Shown piece by piece: positions 44,289 to 51,926 of a DNA stretch of 64,000 nucleotides (position 1 is its first letter; each line of letters starts with the position of its first letter). The DNA comes from F23-B02 sp963620985 (GTDB lineage Bacteria; Bacillota; Clostridia; Oscillospirales; Oscillospiraceae). The position numbers and the translations under genes were made by a program. The stretch covers positions 14,072-78,071 of the forward strand of contig CAVFCI010000005.1 in assembly GCA_963620985.1 (NCBI GenBank), given 5' to 3'. The notes beneath the pieces were generated by a model. That model was not told where the DNA came from, ran no database searches, and saw only the letters and a program-made list of their open reading frames with translations.

Positions 44289-45488
44289 ATGTCAGCGAAA
44301 AAAGAAGCTTCACTTAAATTTGCCACCCGCGCCGTTCATGTGGGCAACGATGTTGATAAGGACAGCGGCGCGATAAAGCGCCCGATCACCATGGCCAACA
44401 GCTACGCACTGCCCTATGACCCATCTGACATGAACTGGTCCGATGCCGGAGCGAATCTCTACACCCGCAACGGCGGCACGAACCAGAAATATTTGCAGGA
44501 GCGCATCGCCTCGCTTGAGGGCGGCGAGGACTGCGTGGTGCTGGCCTCCGGCGTGGCGGCGCTCAGCGGCCTGTTTTTCGCGCTGCTGAACAAGGGCGAC
44601 CACGTCATCTTCTCCAGCGTCACCTACATCGCGGTCTATAGGCTCCTAAACGAGCTGCTCAACAATAAATTCGGCGTGGAGACCACGATCGTGGACACCA
44701 CCGATCCTGCCAATGTGGAGGCGGCCATCCGCCCGAACACCAAGCTCATCCATATCGAAACTCCGGGCAATCCCACTCTGATGATCTCCGATATCGCCGC
44801 CATTGCGGATATCGCCCACCGTCACGGAGCGCTTCTGAGCGTGGACAACACCTTTGCCTCGCCCTTCAACCAGCGTCCCATCGAACTGGGCGCAGACTTC
44901 TCGATCGAGAGCCTGACCAAGTACATAAACGGCCACGGCGACTCCATGGGCGGCTCTATCACCGGCAGGACGGAGCACCTCGAGCAGATCCGCGCACAGT
45001 CTCAGATAAATCTGGGCGGAACGATCAGCCCCTTCAACGCATGGCTCATCATGCGCGGCTCGGTAACGCTGCCTCTGCGTATGCGTCAGCACAATGGAAA
45101 CGCCATGGCCGTAGCGCAGTGGCTGGAAAAGCAGCCCTGCGTCAGCTTCGTCGCCTATCCTGGGCTGGAGAGCCACAAGGGGCACGAGGTTGCAAAAAAG
45201 CAGATGTCGCCCGGCTTCGGCGGCGTGATGTCCTTCGGGCTCAAGGCCGATCACGACACGCACAATAAATTTGTGAGCCAGCTGAAGGTCATAACCTCCG
45301 CCGTGTCCCTCGGCCATGATGAGAGTCTTATCGTGTTCCTCGGCGAGGACGACGAACGGCAGTATCTCTATCCCGTGGAGTTCCACAACGGCTTCTTCCG
45401 CTTCTCCGTCGGCATCGAGGACGCGGAGGATATCATCGACGACCTGCGTCAGGCAATGGAAAAGACAGGCCTTGAAGTAAGCGAATAA
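44289..45488 (+). CDS. Cys/Met-metabolism PLP enzyme (transsulfuration type)
   Basis: ATG 44289 is preferred because AAAGGCGG lies upstream; ATG 44268, overlapping the argD stop, is a real alternative and would add seven residues. The roughly 400-residue protein has the family motifs: ASGVAALSG, IETPGNPT, SVDNTFASP and the PLP lysine in ESLTKYINGHGDSMGG. It is of the cystathionine gamma-synthase / gamma-lyase / methionine gamma-lyase group. Substrate cannot be fixed by eye. Its place after argD suggests co-transcription; a terminator follows at once. Confidence 0.85.
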   Translation: MSAKKEASLKFATRAVHVGNDVDKDSGAIKRPITMANSYALPYDPSDMNWSDAGANLYTRNGGTNQKYLQERIASLEGGEDCVVLASGVAALSGLFFALLNKGDHVIFSSVTYIAVYRLLNELLNNKFGVETTIVDTTDPANVEAAIRPNTKLIHIETPGNPTLMISDIAAIADIAHRHGALLSVDNTFASPFNQRPIELGADFSIESLTKYINGHGDSMGGSITGRTEHLEQIRAQSQINLGGTISPFNAWLIMRGSVTLPLRMRQHNGNAMAVAQWLEKQPCVSFVAYPGLESHKGHEVAKKQMSPGFGGVMSFGLKADHDTHNKFVSQLKVITSAVSLGHDESLIVFLGEDDERQYLYPVEFHNGFFRFSVGIEDAEDIIDDLRQAMEKTGLEVSE

Positions 45489-45492
45489 GCAG

Positions 45493-45518
45493 AAAATGGA
45501 GGGTAGCCCCTCCATTTT
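45493..45518. terminator. Terminator of the arg operon (repeat copy 1)
   Basis: AAAATGGAGGG (45493-45503) pairs with CCCTCCATTTT (45508-45518), loop TAGC, then more T. The same sequence recurs at 46079-46106. Confidence 0.85.
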
Positions 45519-45731
45519 TTATTTCTCACCTTGCAGCTCTTCCAATATCTCGTCAACAGTAAGCTGCAGCATATTCATTTTTGTACCTATACCATCTATA
45601 ACCTCCGATGTAAAACTAACACCTGGCCGAATATCACGGTATAGCTTATTTACCGTTGAAAGCAAAACCAACTGCACACATAATATTGCAGCCAATAAAA
45701 TGCCAAGAACTATAACAGCTTTTTTCTGCAT
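45519..45731 (-). CDS. Small membrane protein of unknown function
   Basis: This 70-residue frame has a basic start (MQKKAV), one strong hydrophobic helix (about 5-24) and a tail ending in a helix rich in Glu and Leu (LQLTVDEILEELQGEK). The ribosome site is weak (GAGAAAGAGAG, somewhat distant). The base composition is more AT-rich than that of its neighbours. It lies between two copies of the same terminator, so it may be a small inserted segment. No family is recognised. Confidence 0.45.
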   Translation of the reverse strand: MQKKAVIVLGILLAAILCVQLVLLSTVNKLYRDIRPGVSFTSEVIDGIGTKMNMLQLTVDEILEELQGEK

Positions 45732-45780
45732 AGCAGTTCACGCTCTCTTTCTCAGTATCAAACTTCAAAAAATCGTTTAG

Positions 45781-46193
45781 TTTAGTTTAACTTTTGATGT
45801 TCCTATCTCAGCATCACTTACATTCACGTCTTTGATGGCCAGCGATAATATCCTGAGGCACTATCAGCGTATACGGCAACAACTTAATTGGGCATGAGCG
45901 TACTGATGCGTTTGAAAAACAGGCTCGTTGGAATCATTTCCGGTACATAGAATTCCTGTGAATAATATATCACAAAAAAATAAATGCGTCTACTAAATTT
46001 TTGTCACTTTTCAACAAAATGTTGAAATGCCATTCGAGTATGGAGCGCCACGATTATTGCGGAGAACGGTAAATAAACAAAAATGGAGGGTAGCCCCTCC
46101 ATTTTTTCGGCGTGCAAAGTGCTCAAATTTTCGCGGCACACGGGACGGAGTTTGGGAAAGCTGCCGAAGTTGGCGGCGATGTTAAGCTTTCGC
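45781..46193. other. AT-rich gene-free stretch between the arg and met operons
   Basis: I see no convincing gene here. It holds the second copy of the TGGAGGG/CCCTCCA hairpin and, after it, sequence whose minus-strand frame reads like the degenerate KLNIAANFGSF / VCRENLSTLH fragments that I recall from intergenic regions of gut Clostridia. That recollection is not a database result. The composition is lower in GC than the rest of the window. Confidence 0.5.
46079..46106. terminator. Terminator-like hairpin (repeat copy 2)
   Basis: The stem AAAAATGGAGGG / CCCTCCATTTTT (46079-46090 with 46095-46106) has the loop TAGC. Stem and loop are identical to the arg operon terminator 590 bases upstream, apart from length at the ends. 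No gene precedes it directly, which suggests a duplicated or mobile small element. Confidence 0.7.
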
Positions 46194-46222
46194 TTGACAG
46201 AGCGGAGGTGTCGTAGTATCAT
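46194..46222 (+). promoter_or_regulatory. Promoter of the metY-metA leader
   Basis: TTGACA (46194-46199) and TATCAT (46217-46222) are 17 bases apart. The expected transcript start is near 46229, only about 37 bases before the leader-peptide ATG, which leaves no room for a SAM riboswitch or T-box. Confidence 0.75.
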
Positions 46223-46265
46223 TCAACCGACAAGCATAGTATGTTAGTTGAAAGGAGCGGCAGAC

Positions 46266-46391
46266 ATGTCATATCAGAGCTTTAGAATGATAATTTATAA
46301 ATACATGGACATGCCTATGCTGATGCCCATGTGCTCAGCCATGCTCTTTTCCGATAGACCTTCCGAGAAAGCCGAGCTGCGATGCCCCTAA
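46266..46391 (+). CDS. Methionine-rich leader peptide of the metY-metA operon
   Basis: This 41-codon frame starts after the strong site AAAGGAG. It encodes eight Met; six of them fall within 13 codons (positions 14-26, MDMPMLMPMCSAM), together with a Cys. The frame ends 27 bases before a strong intrinsic terminator, and the methionine genes metY and metA follow. This is the layout of ribosome-mediated attenuation: when Met-tRNA is scarce the ribosome stalls on the Met run and an alternative fold should prevent the terminator. CGAGCT near the end of the frame can pair with AGCTCG in the terminator arm. A metal-binding peptide is the less likely alternative. Confidence 0.8.
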   Translation: MSYQSFRMIIYKYMDMPMLMPMCSAMLFSDRPSEKAELRCP

Positions 46392-46418
46392 ACGCGGAAT
46401 AGCAGCATTGCCTGTAAG

Positions 46419-46465
46419 CGGGAAGCTCGTCGGAGCTTCCCGTTTATTCTTTTTATTCTTTTTTT
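46419..46465 (+). terminator. Attenuator terminator before metY
   Basis: A perfect 10-bp stem CGGGAAGCTC / GAGCTTCCCG (46419-46428 with 46433-46442), with a GTCG loop, is followed by a long T-rich tract. It lies after the Met-rich peptide and before the structural genes, with no promoter seen between them. Confidence 0.85.
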
Positions 46466-46481
46466 GAAAGGAACAGATAAA

Positions 46482-46538
46482 ATGCAGCAGCTCTTTGAAG
46501 CCCTGTTGCGGGCAAACTTCCGCAAGGGACGAATGTGA
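46482..46538 (+). CDS. Second short leader frame (18 codons)
   Basis: ATG 46482 follows GAAAGGAA and gives an 18-residue peptide (MQQLFEALLRANFRKGRM) ending 73 bases before metY. It has a good ribosome site but no codon bias that suggests a role. It may be translated by chance, or may set metY translation. Confidence 0.35.
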   Translation: MQQLFEALLRANFRKGRM

Positions 46539-46611
46539 CCGCCGATCAGCAAAAAACCAGCCCGAGCAAATCAATTTATTCAATTTATATTATATGAAAG
46601 AGGTCATTACT

Positions 46612-47895
46612 ATGAACAACTATAAATTTGAAACCCTACAGCTTCATGTCGGACAGGAGCAGCCCGATCCCGCGACAGATTCAAGGGCAGTGCCGATTTA
46701 TCAGACGACATCCTATGTGTTCAGAAATTCGGCTCATGCCGCGGCGCGCTTCGGTCTTGCCGACGCGGGCAATATCTACGGCAGACTCACAAACTCAACT
46801 CAGGACGTTCTGGAAAAGCGCGTTGCCGCTCTTGAGGGCGGTGTCGCTGCTCTGGCACTGGCATCAGGCGCTGCGGCTGTGACCTATACCATTGAGGCTC
46901 TTGCACAGGCCGGAGATCACATCGTGGCGCAGAAGACCATTTACGGCGGCAGCTACAATCTGCTTGCGCACACTCTGGCTCAGTTCGGCGTTGAGACCAG
47001 CTTTGTCGATGTCCACAGGCTTTCCGAGGTCGAGGCCGCCATCCGCCCGAATACCAAGGCAATATATCTTGAAACGCTCGGCAACCCCAACAGCGACATT
47101 CCCGACATTGACGCGATCTCCGAGCTTGCGCACCGCCACGGACTTCCCGTGGTCGTGGACAACACCTTCGGAACACCGTACCTCATCCGTCCGTTTGAGC
47201 ACGGCGCGGATATCGTGCTTCACTCCGCAACGAAGTTCCTCGGCGGACATGGCACGACTCTTGGCGGGATCATCGTCGATTCCGGCAAATTCGACTGGAA
47301 GACCTCGGGGAAATATGCGCCCATAGCCGAGCCTAATCCGAGCTATCACGGAGTGTCCTTCGTTGACGCGGCAGGTCCTGCGGCCTTCGTTACATATGTC
47401 CGCGCCATACTTCTCAGAGATACCGGCGCCGCCATTTCGCCGTTTAACGCCTTCCTTCTGCTTCAGGGCATCGAGACGCTTTCCCTGCGCCTTGAGCGCC
47501 ATGCGGAGAACACCAAAAAGGTAGTCGAATACCTTGCCAAGCACCCGCAGGTCGAAAGGGTCAACCATCCATCTCTGCCGGAGCACCCGCAGCATGAGCT
47601 CTATGAGCGGTATTTCCCGAACGGCGGCGCTTCGATATTCACGTTTGAGATAAAGGGCGGCCAGACTGAGGCTCACAAATTCATTGACAATCTGGAGATA
47701 TTCTCTCTGCTGGCGAATGTTGCCGACGTGAAGTCGCTGGTCATCCACCCTGCGACCACAACGCATTCGCAGCTCACAGCCGAGGAGCTTCTCGATCAGG
47801 GCATCAAGCCGAACACTATACGCCTGTCGATCGGCACAGAGCATATAGACGATATCATTGCCGACCTTGAAAAGGGCTTTGCAGCTATCAGATAA
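46612..47895 (+). CDS. metY: O-acetylhomoserine sulfhydrylase
   Basis: ATG 46612 follows AAAGAGG and gives the standard start NNYKFETLQLHVGQEQPDP. The 427-residue PLP enzyme has ASGAAAVTY, ETLGNPNSDIPDI and the lysine motif HSATKFLGGHGTTLGG of the O-acetylhomoserine aminocarboxypropyltransferase branch. It makes homocysteine from O-acetylhomoserine and sulfide. It is followed by metA, which supplies its substrate, and is controlled by the Met-rich leader. Confidence 0.93.
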   Translation: MNNYKFETLQLHVGQEQPDPATDSRAVPIYQTTSYVFRNSAHAAARFGLADAGNIYGRLTNSTQDVLEKRVAALEGGVAALALASGAAAVTYTIEALAQAGDHIVAQKTIYGGSYNLLAHTLAQFGVETSFVDVHRLSEVEAAIRPNTKAIYLETLGNPNSDIPDIDAISELAHRHGLPVVVDNTFGTPYLIRPFEHGADIVLHSATKFLGGHGTTLGGIIVDSGKFDWKTSGKYAPIAEPNPSYHGVSFVDAAGPAAFVTYVRAILLRDTGAAISPFNAFLLLQGIETLSLRLERHAENTKKVVEYLAKHPQVERVNHPSLPEHPQHELYERYFPNGGASIFTFEIKGGQTEAHKFIDNLEIFSLLANVADVKSLVIHPATTTHSQLTAEELLDQGIKPNTIRLSIGTEHIDDIIADLEKGFAAIR

Positions 47896-47975
47896 GAGTC
47901 AGGATATCCGACACACTCCGGCGCGGAGGCCTCTGCGCCGGAGCTTATTCCGCAAAGAAGAAGGTGCGAAAACAT

Positions 47976-48974
47976 ATGCCAATAAAGATTCCGGTCGATC
48001 TGCCGGCTGCAAGGACTCTGCTGGAGGAAAACATATTCGTCATGGACGCACAGCGTGCCGTGACGCAGGATATCCGCCCGCTGCATATTCTTATCCTGAA
48101 CCTGATGCCCACGAAAATAGTGACGGAAACGCAGCTTGCGCGGCTTCTCGGCAACACGCCGCTGCAAATAGAGATAGAGCTGCTTGCCGTCAGCGGCAGA
48201 ACGCCCCGGCATGTTTCGCCGGAGCATATGCTCTCGTTTTACAAGAGCTTTGACGAGGTGCGCGAAAGCTTCTATGACGGGCTTATCATCACCGGTGCTC
48301 CGATAGAGCAGCTGCCGTTTGAAGAGACCGACTACTGGCAGGAGCTGTGCCGCATCATGGAGTGGAGCCGCTCGCATGTGTACAGCACCCTGCACATCTG
48401 TTGGGGAGCGCTGGCGGGACTGTATTACCATTACGGGATCGATAAGACCGCGCTGCCGGAAAAGCTCTTCGGCGTTTTCCCGCACAGGGTCACGCACAAG
48501 GGCTCTATTTTGTTCCGCGGCTTTGACGACGTGTTTTGGGTGCCCCACTCCCGCTATATGGGCATCTCCCGCGAGCAGGTCGAGAAGACCTCCGGCCTCA
48601 AGATCCTCGCCGAGAGCGATGAAGCGGGAGTCTACGCCGTCTCGACCGACGGAGGGCGGCAGATATACATAAGCGGCCATTCCGAATACGATGCGGACAC
48701 ACTGAAAAACGAATACGAGCGCGATAAGGCCGGCGGTGTGCCAGTTAAGCTCCCGAAGAACTATTTTCCCAACGACGACGACACAAAGGAGCCCATCTGC
48801 ACATGGCGCTCGGCGGGTAATCTTCTCTTCTCCAACTGGCTTAATTATTTTGTCTATCAGTCAACGCCGTATCTGATCACGAGCATCACGGAGAACACTC
48901 AGGCAAGCCCTGCTCCGGGACTTCTGACGCAGGAGACGTATAGCAGCAATGCGTATCAGCCATTCAAAGCATGA
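47976..48974 (+). CDS. metA: Homoserine O-acetyltransferase (MetA fold)
   Basis: ATG 47976 follows GAAGGTG and gives MPIKIPVDLPA, the family start. With this start the catalytic Cys is Cys142 (HICWGALAG), as in characterised MetA proteins. Residue 111 is Glu (GAPIEQ). Published work on Bacillus cereus MetA ties Glu111 to acetyl-CoA use, while Gly111 in E. coli goes with succinyl-CoA. So this protein, often labelled a succinyltransferase, probably acetylates homoserine, which fits the neighbouring O-acetylhomoserine sulfhydrylase. It ends at a terminator. Confidence 0.93.
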   Translation: MPIKIPVDLPAARTLLEENIFVMDAQRAVTQDIRPLHILILNLMPTKIVTETQLARLLGNTPLQIEIELLAVSGRTPRHVSPEHMLSFYKSFDEVRESFYDGLIITGAPIEQLPFEETDYWQELCRIMEWSRSHVYSTLHICWGALAGLYYHYGIDKTALPEKLFGVFPHRVTHKGSILFRGFDDVFWVPHSRYMGISREQVEKTSGLKILAESDEAGVYAVSTDGGRQIYISGHSEYDADTLKNEYERDKAGGVPVKLPKNYFPNDDDTKEPICTWRSAGNLLFSNWLNYFVYQSTPYLITSITENTQASPAPGLLTQETYSSNAYQPFKA

Positions 48975-49017
48975 GCGGCGGCGGTTTGCGGAAATTTTAC
49001 CCGCAGGCAGATAAGTA

Positions 49018-49046
49018 AAAAGCCTCCGGCGTGGCCGGAGGCTTTT
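49018..49046. terminator. Bidirectional terminator between metA and the TRAP operon
   Basis: AAAAGCCTCCGG (49018-49029) pairs with CCGGAGGCTTTT (49035-49046). It closes the plus-strand met operon and the minus-strand operon that ends at 49055. Confidence 0.85.
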
Positions 49047-49054
49047 AGTCTGCC

Positions 49055-50089
49055 TTATTCTTCTATTGAGCCCCATTCGGGAACATGGACTGTTATCTGC
49101 TCCTCGGATGATTTTTTTGCCGCGAGGGAATAGGCCAGAGCGGAGATGCCGTCACTGAGCGGAGTTTCGATGGGCTTGCCGTTTTTGAGGCAGTCCTGAA
49201 ATGCCTCGTGTGCATAGAATATGACATCGCCCGTGGCGCGGTCGTAGGAATCGTTGAAGCGGAGCGTCTCGGCATAGGACATATTCTCGGTCTTCCATGT
49301 GAGATCGGTGAACTCGAACATGCCCTCTCCCGTGAGGAAAATAGAGCCCTTGTCGCCTATATATGCGCGGGAGCAGGTTGGGATATCACAGGCCCAGGAG
49401 GCTGCGATGGTCGCTATCGCGCCGTTTTTGAGGCGTGCGCTGATGGACGTGTGGTTGTCAAAGCGCGGCACGGAGTCGAGCGTTCCGGTGTAGTTGCAGC
49501 TGATGGTCTCGAACGAGCCGGCCATGGCGGTGATGAGCTTCCAGTCGTGCGAAACCGACTCGATGGTCATGCCGCAGGCGAGGTTCGGATCCGTGCGCCA
49601 CGAGGCGGCCATATTCTTTGCGTGAAATCCGAAGCCGGGACTGAGGCGCGAGAAGGCGATATTGACGGGGCGGCCAAACATGCCGCTGCGCACGAGCTCG
49701 AGCATCTTTCTGTACGCGGGGCGGTAATAGTGGGCAAAGCCGACCATTATCGTTGCGTTGTATTCGTCAGCCATATGCTTTATCTTCATCGCGTCTTCCC
49801 ATGTTGCGCTCACCGGCTTTTCCATGTAAAGCGGCACATGATGCCTGAGCACCATTTCAACATAGTCGAGGCGCTTCGTGGGCGGTGTACTTATCACAAC
49901 ATAGTCGGACTTGACGACATAGTCCTCTATCTCGTCGTAGCCGCAGATCGGGCAGCCGAACTCGGCGGACAGAAGATCGGCGTTTGCTTTGCTTATATCA
50001 AAGCCGCCTATGACCTCTCCGCCCAGACGGACGACGGCTCTGCCGTGATGCCGGGCAATATCGCCCGCGCCTATCAGAAATACTTTCAT
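49055..50089 (-). CDS. Gfo/Idh/MocA-family oxidoreductase
   Basis: This 344-residue protein has an N-terminal Rossmann fold (VFLIGAGDIARHHGRAV) and the EKPVSATWEDA motif with the conserved Lys-Pro. The C-terminal sheet domain carries the likely catalytic VSHDWKLI. The family oxidises or epimerises sugars, inositols and sugar acids with NAD(P). It is the last gene of the TRAP/transketolase operon, so it probably acts on the imported compound or its first product. Confidence 0.87.
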   Translation of the reverse strand: MKVFLIGAGDIARHHGRAVVRLGGEVIGGFDISKANADLLSAEFGCPICGYDEIEDYVVKSDYVVISTPPTKRLDYVEMVLRHHVPLYMEKPVSATWEDAMKIKHMADEYNATIMVGFAHYYRPAYRKMLELVRSGMFGRPVNIAFSRLSPGFGFHAKNMAASWRTDPNLACGMTIESVSHDWKLITAMAGSFETISCNYTGTLDSVPRFDNHTSISARLKNGAIATIAASWACDIPTCSRAYIGDKGSIFLTGEGMFEFTDLTWKTENMSYAETLRFNDSYDRATGDVIFYAHEAFQDCLKNGKPIETPLSDGISALAYSLAAKKSSEEQITVHVPEWGSIEE

Positions 50090-50100
50090 AATCGTTCTCC

Positions 50101-51039
50101 TTATCTGAGCAGCTCCATGGCGGAGTCCGCGATGTTTTCCGCAGTTACGCCGTTTATCGCAAGCAGGCGCTCATACGGCGCGGACATTCCGAACTGATCC
50201 TGAATGCCTATGCGTTTTACCCTGCCCTTGCCTGCTTCGGCGGCAAGCTCGCAGACCGCGCTGCCGAGACCGTTGAGGATGTTGTGATCCTCGACGGTTA
50301 TTATTTTTCCTACAGATTCGATGCAGTCGGTCACGGCCTGCGTATCGAGAGGCTTTATCGTATGCATATCGAGCACACGCGCCTGAACACCTTTTTTCTC
50401 GAGCAGCTCAGCAGCCTCAAGCGCAAGGCGCACGGTGTCGCCGTTTGCGATTATCGCAACGTCGCTGCCGCTGCGAAGAAGCTTTGCCTTGCCTATCTCG
50501 AACTCCTCGTCCTCACCGTATATGCTGGGGATCGCATCTCTTGTGAAGCGGAGATATACAGGCCCGTCAAACTCTGCGGCTGCGCGGGTCAGCTTTCTTG
50601 CCGACTGATAGTCTGCCGGCATGACGACCGTCATGTTCGGTATGGTGCGCAGAATGCCCATATCCTCTATCGCCTGATGGCTCGCGCCGTCGTTTGCGGG
50701 GGTAACGCCGCCATGGGAGCAGGCTATTTTGACGTTCAGGTGAGGATAGCATATCTCCTGACGGATCATCTCCAGCATACGCATCGAGCCGAATGCCGCA
50801 TAGGTCACGACGAAGGGTATCTTGCCGCAGGTTGCCAGACCCGCTGCTGCGCCCGCGCAGTTCTGCTCGGCAATGCCTACGTTGAGATACTGCTCGGGCA
50901 GAGCCTTGCGGAAGGCTCCCGTTTTGCAGGATTTGCCTATATCCGCATCCACGACAAGTATGTTTCGGTTCTCCCGACCAAGCTCAACGATCTCGTCGCC
51001 GAAGCCGTCTCTTGTGGCTATGTTTTTACCAAAATTCAT
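50101..51039 (-). CDS. Transketolase C-terminal half
   Basis: This 312-residue protein contains the pyrimidine-binding domain with the catalytic Glu in VGIAEQNCAGAAAGL and the C-terminal domain (VEDHNILNGLGSAV). It pairs with the N-terminal half encoded just before it (12 bases). Split transketolases occur in many bacteria, both as central enzymes and in sugar-acid or unusual-sugar pathways; here the TRAP context favours a dedicated catabolic role. Confidence 0.9.
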   Translation of the reverse strand: MNFGKNIATRDGFGDEIVELGRENRNILVVDADIGKSCKTGAFRKALPEQYLNVGIAEQNCAGAAAGLATCGKIPFVVTYAAFGSMRMLEMIRQEICYPHLNVKIACSHGGVTPANDGASHQAIEDMGILRTIPNMTVVMPADYQSARKLTRAAAEFDGPVYLRFTRDAIPSIYGEDEEFEIGKAKLLRSGSDVAIIANGDTVRLALEAAELLEKKGVQARVLDMHTIKPLDTQAVTDCIESVGKIITVEDHNILNGLGSAVCELAAEAGKGRVKRIGIQDQFGMSAPYERLLAINGVTAENIADSAMELLR

Positions 51040-51051
51040 TTTCAGTCCTCC

Positions 51052-51894
51052 TCAGCAGCCGACATACGCTTTGTCAAGCTCCGACATTGCCTGCTTATAC
51101 TGCTCTTCATTGGGGGCAGTGCCATGCCATGAGCACTGATTTTCCATATACGATACGCCCTTGCCCTTCACTGTCTTTCCGACGATGCACTTGGGAAGGC
51201 CGTTATTTGCGGCCATCGCCTCATCAAGAGCCCTGACGACCGAGGCCATGTCATTGCCGTCTATCTGCCAGACCTCAAAGCCGAAGGCTTCAAACTTCCC
51301 TGCAAGATCAACGGGGGGCATTATCTCCTCGCAGGTACCGTCGAGCTGGAGGTTGTTCCAGTCGACGAAGGCGATAAGATTATCGAGTTTGTACTTATAG
51401 GCCGTACCGGCGGCCTCCCATATCTCGCCCTCGTTGCACTCACCGTCGCCGATGGCGCAGAACACGCGGTACTTCTTCCCGTCGAGCTTTGCCGCAAGAG
51501 CCATGCCCGCAGCGCAGGCAAAGCCCTGTCCGAGCGAGCCTGTGGATATGTCTATTCCCGGGCACTTCTTCATATCGGGGTGCCCCTGAAGGATCGAGCC
51601 CTCCTTGCGCAGAGTGTCCAGCACGCTCATGTCAAAGAAGCCCTTCATGGCAAGCGCGGCGTACTGAGCGGGGCATGTATGTCCCTTGGAGAGCACGAAG
51701 CGGTCACGATCCTCCCAGTGCGGATCTTTGGGGTCGATATCCATGGCGTGCCAGTAGCATGCGGTGACAAATTCCGCAACCGACAGCGAGCCGCCGGGAT
51801 GCCCCGACTGAGCCTTGTATATCATGGATATGATGTTCTTTTTTACATCAACGCATTTATTTTGCAGCTGCTCAATGTTTAAATTATCTTTCAT
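51052..51894 (-). CDS. Transketolase N-terminal half
   Basis: This 280-residue protein carries the thiamine-diphosphate motif GDGECNEGEIWEAA...VDWN, the substrate-side SGHPGGSLS and the GSLGQG loop. It forms an active transketolase with the C-terminal half. It follows the TRAP permease gene by 32 bases. Confidence 0.9.
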   Translation of the reverse strand: MKDNLNIEQLQNKCVDVKKNIISMIYKAQSGHPGGSLSVAEFVTACYWHAMDIDPKDPHWEDRDRFVLSKGHTCPAQYAALAMKGFFDMSVLDTLRKEGSILQGHPDMKKCPGIDISTGSLGQGFACAAGMALAAKLDGKKYRVFCAIGDGECNEGEIWEAAGTAYKYKLDNLIAFVDWNNLQLDGTCEEIMPPVDLAGKFEAFGFEVWQIDGNDMASVVRALDEAMAANNGLPKCIVGKTVKGKGVSYMENQCSWHGTAPNEEQYKQAMSELDKAYVGC

Positions 51895-51926
51895 AAAGCT
51901 CTACCTTTCTGCATACATTGCCTGCA

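Noticed and set aside
46004..46222. A 72-codon minus-strand frame before the met leader
   Set aside because: It crosses the repeated hairpin and the met promoter and lacks a good ribosome site. It reads like a fragment common in clostridial intergenic sequence rather than a gene.
46107..46480. SAM riboswitch or T-box before metY
   Set aside because: The promoter leaves only about 37 bases before the leader-peptide start, and no T-box sequence or SAM-type multi-helix fold is visible. The Met-rich peptide and terminator explain the leader better.
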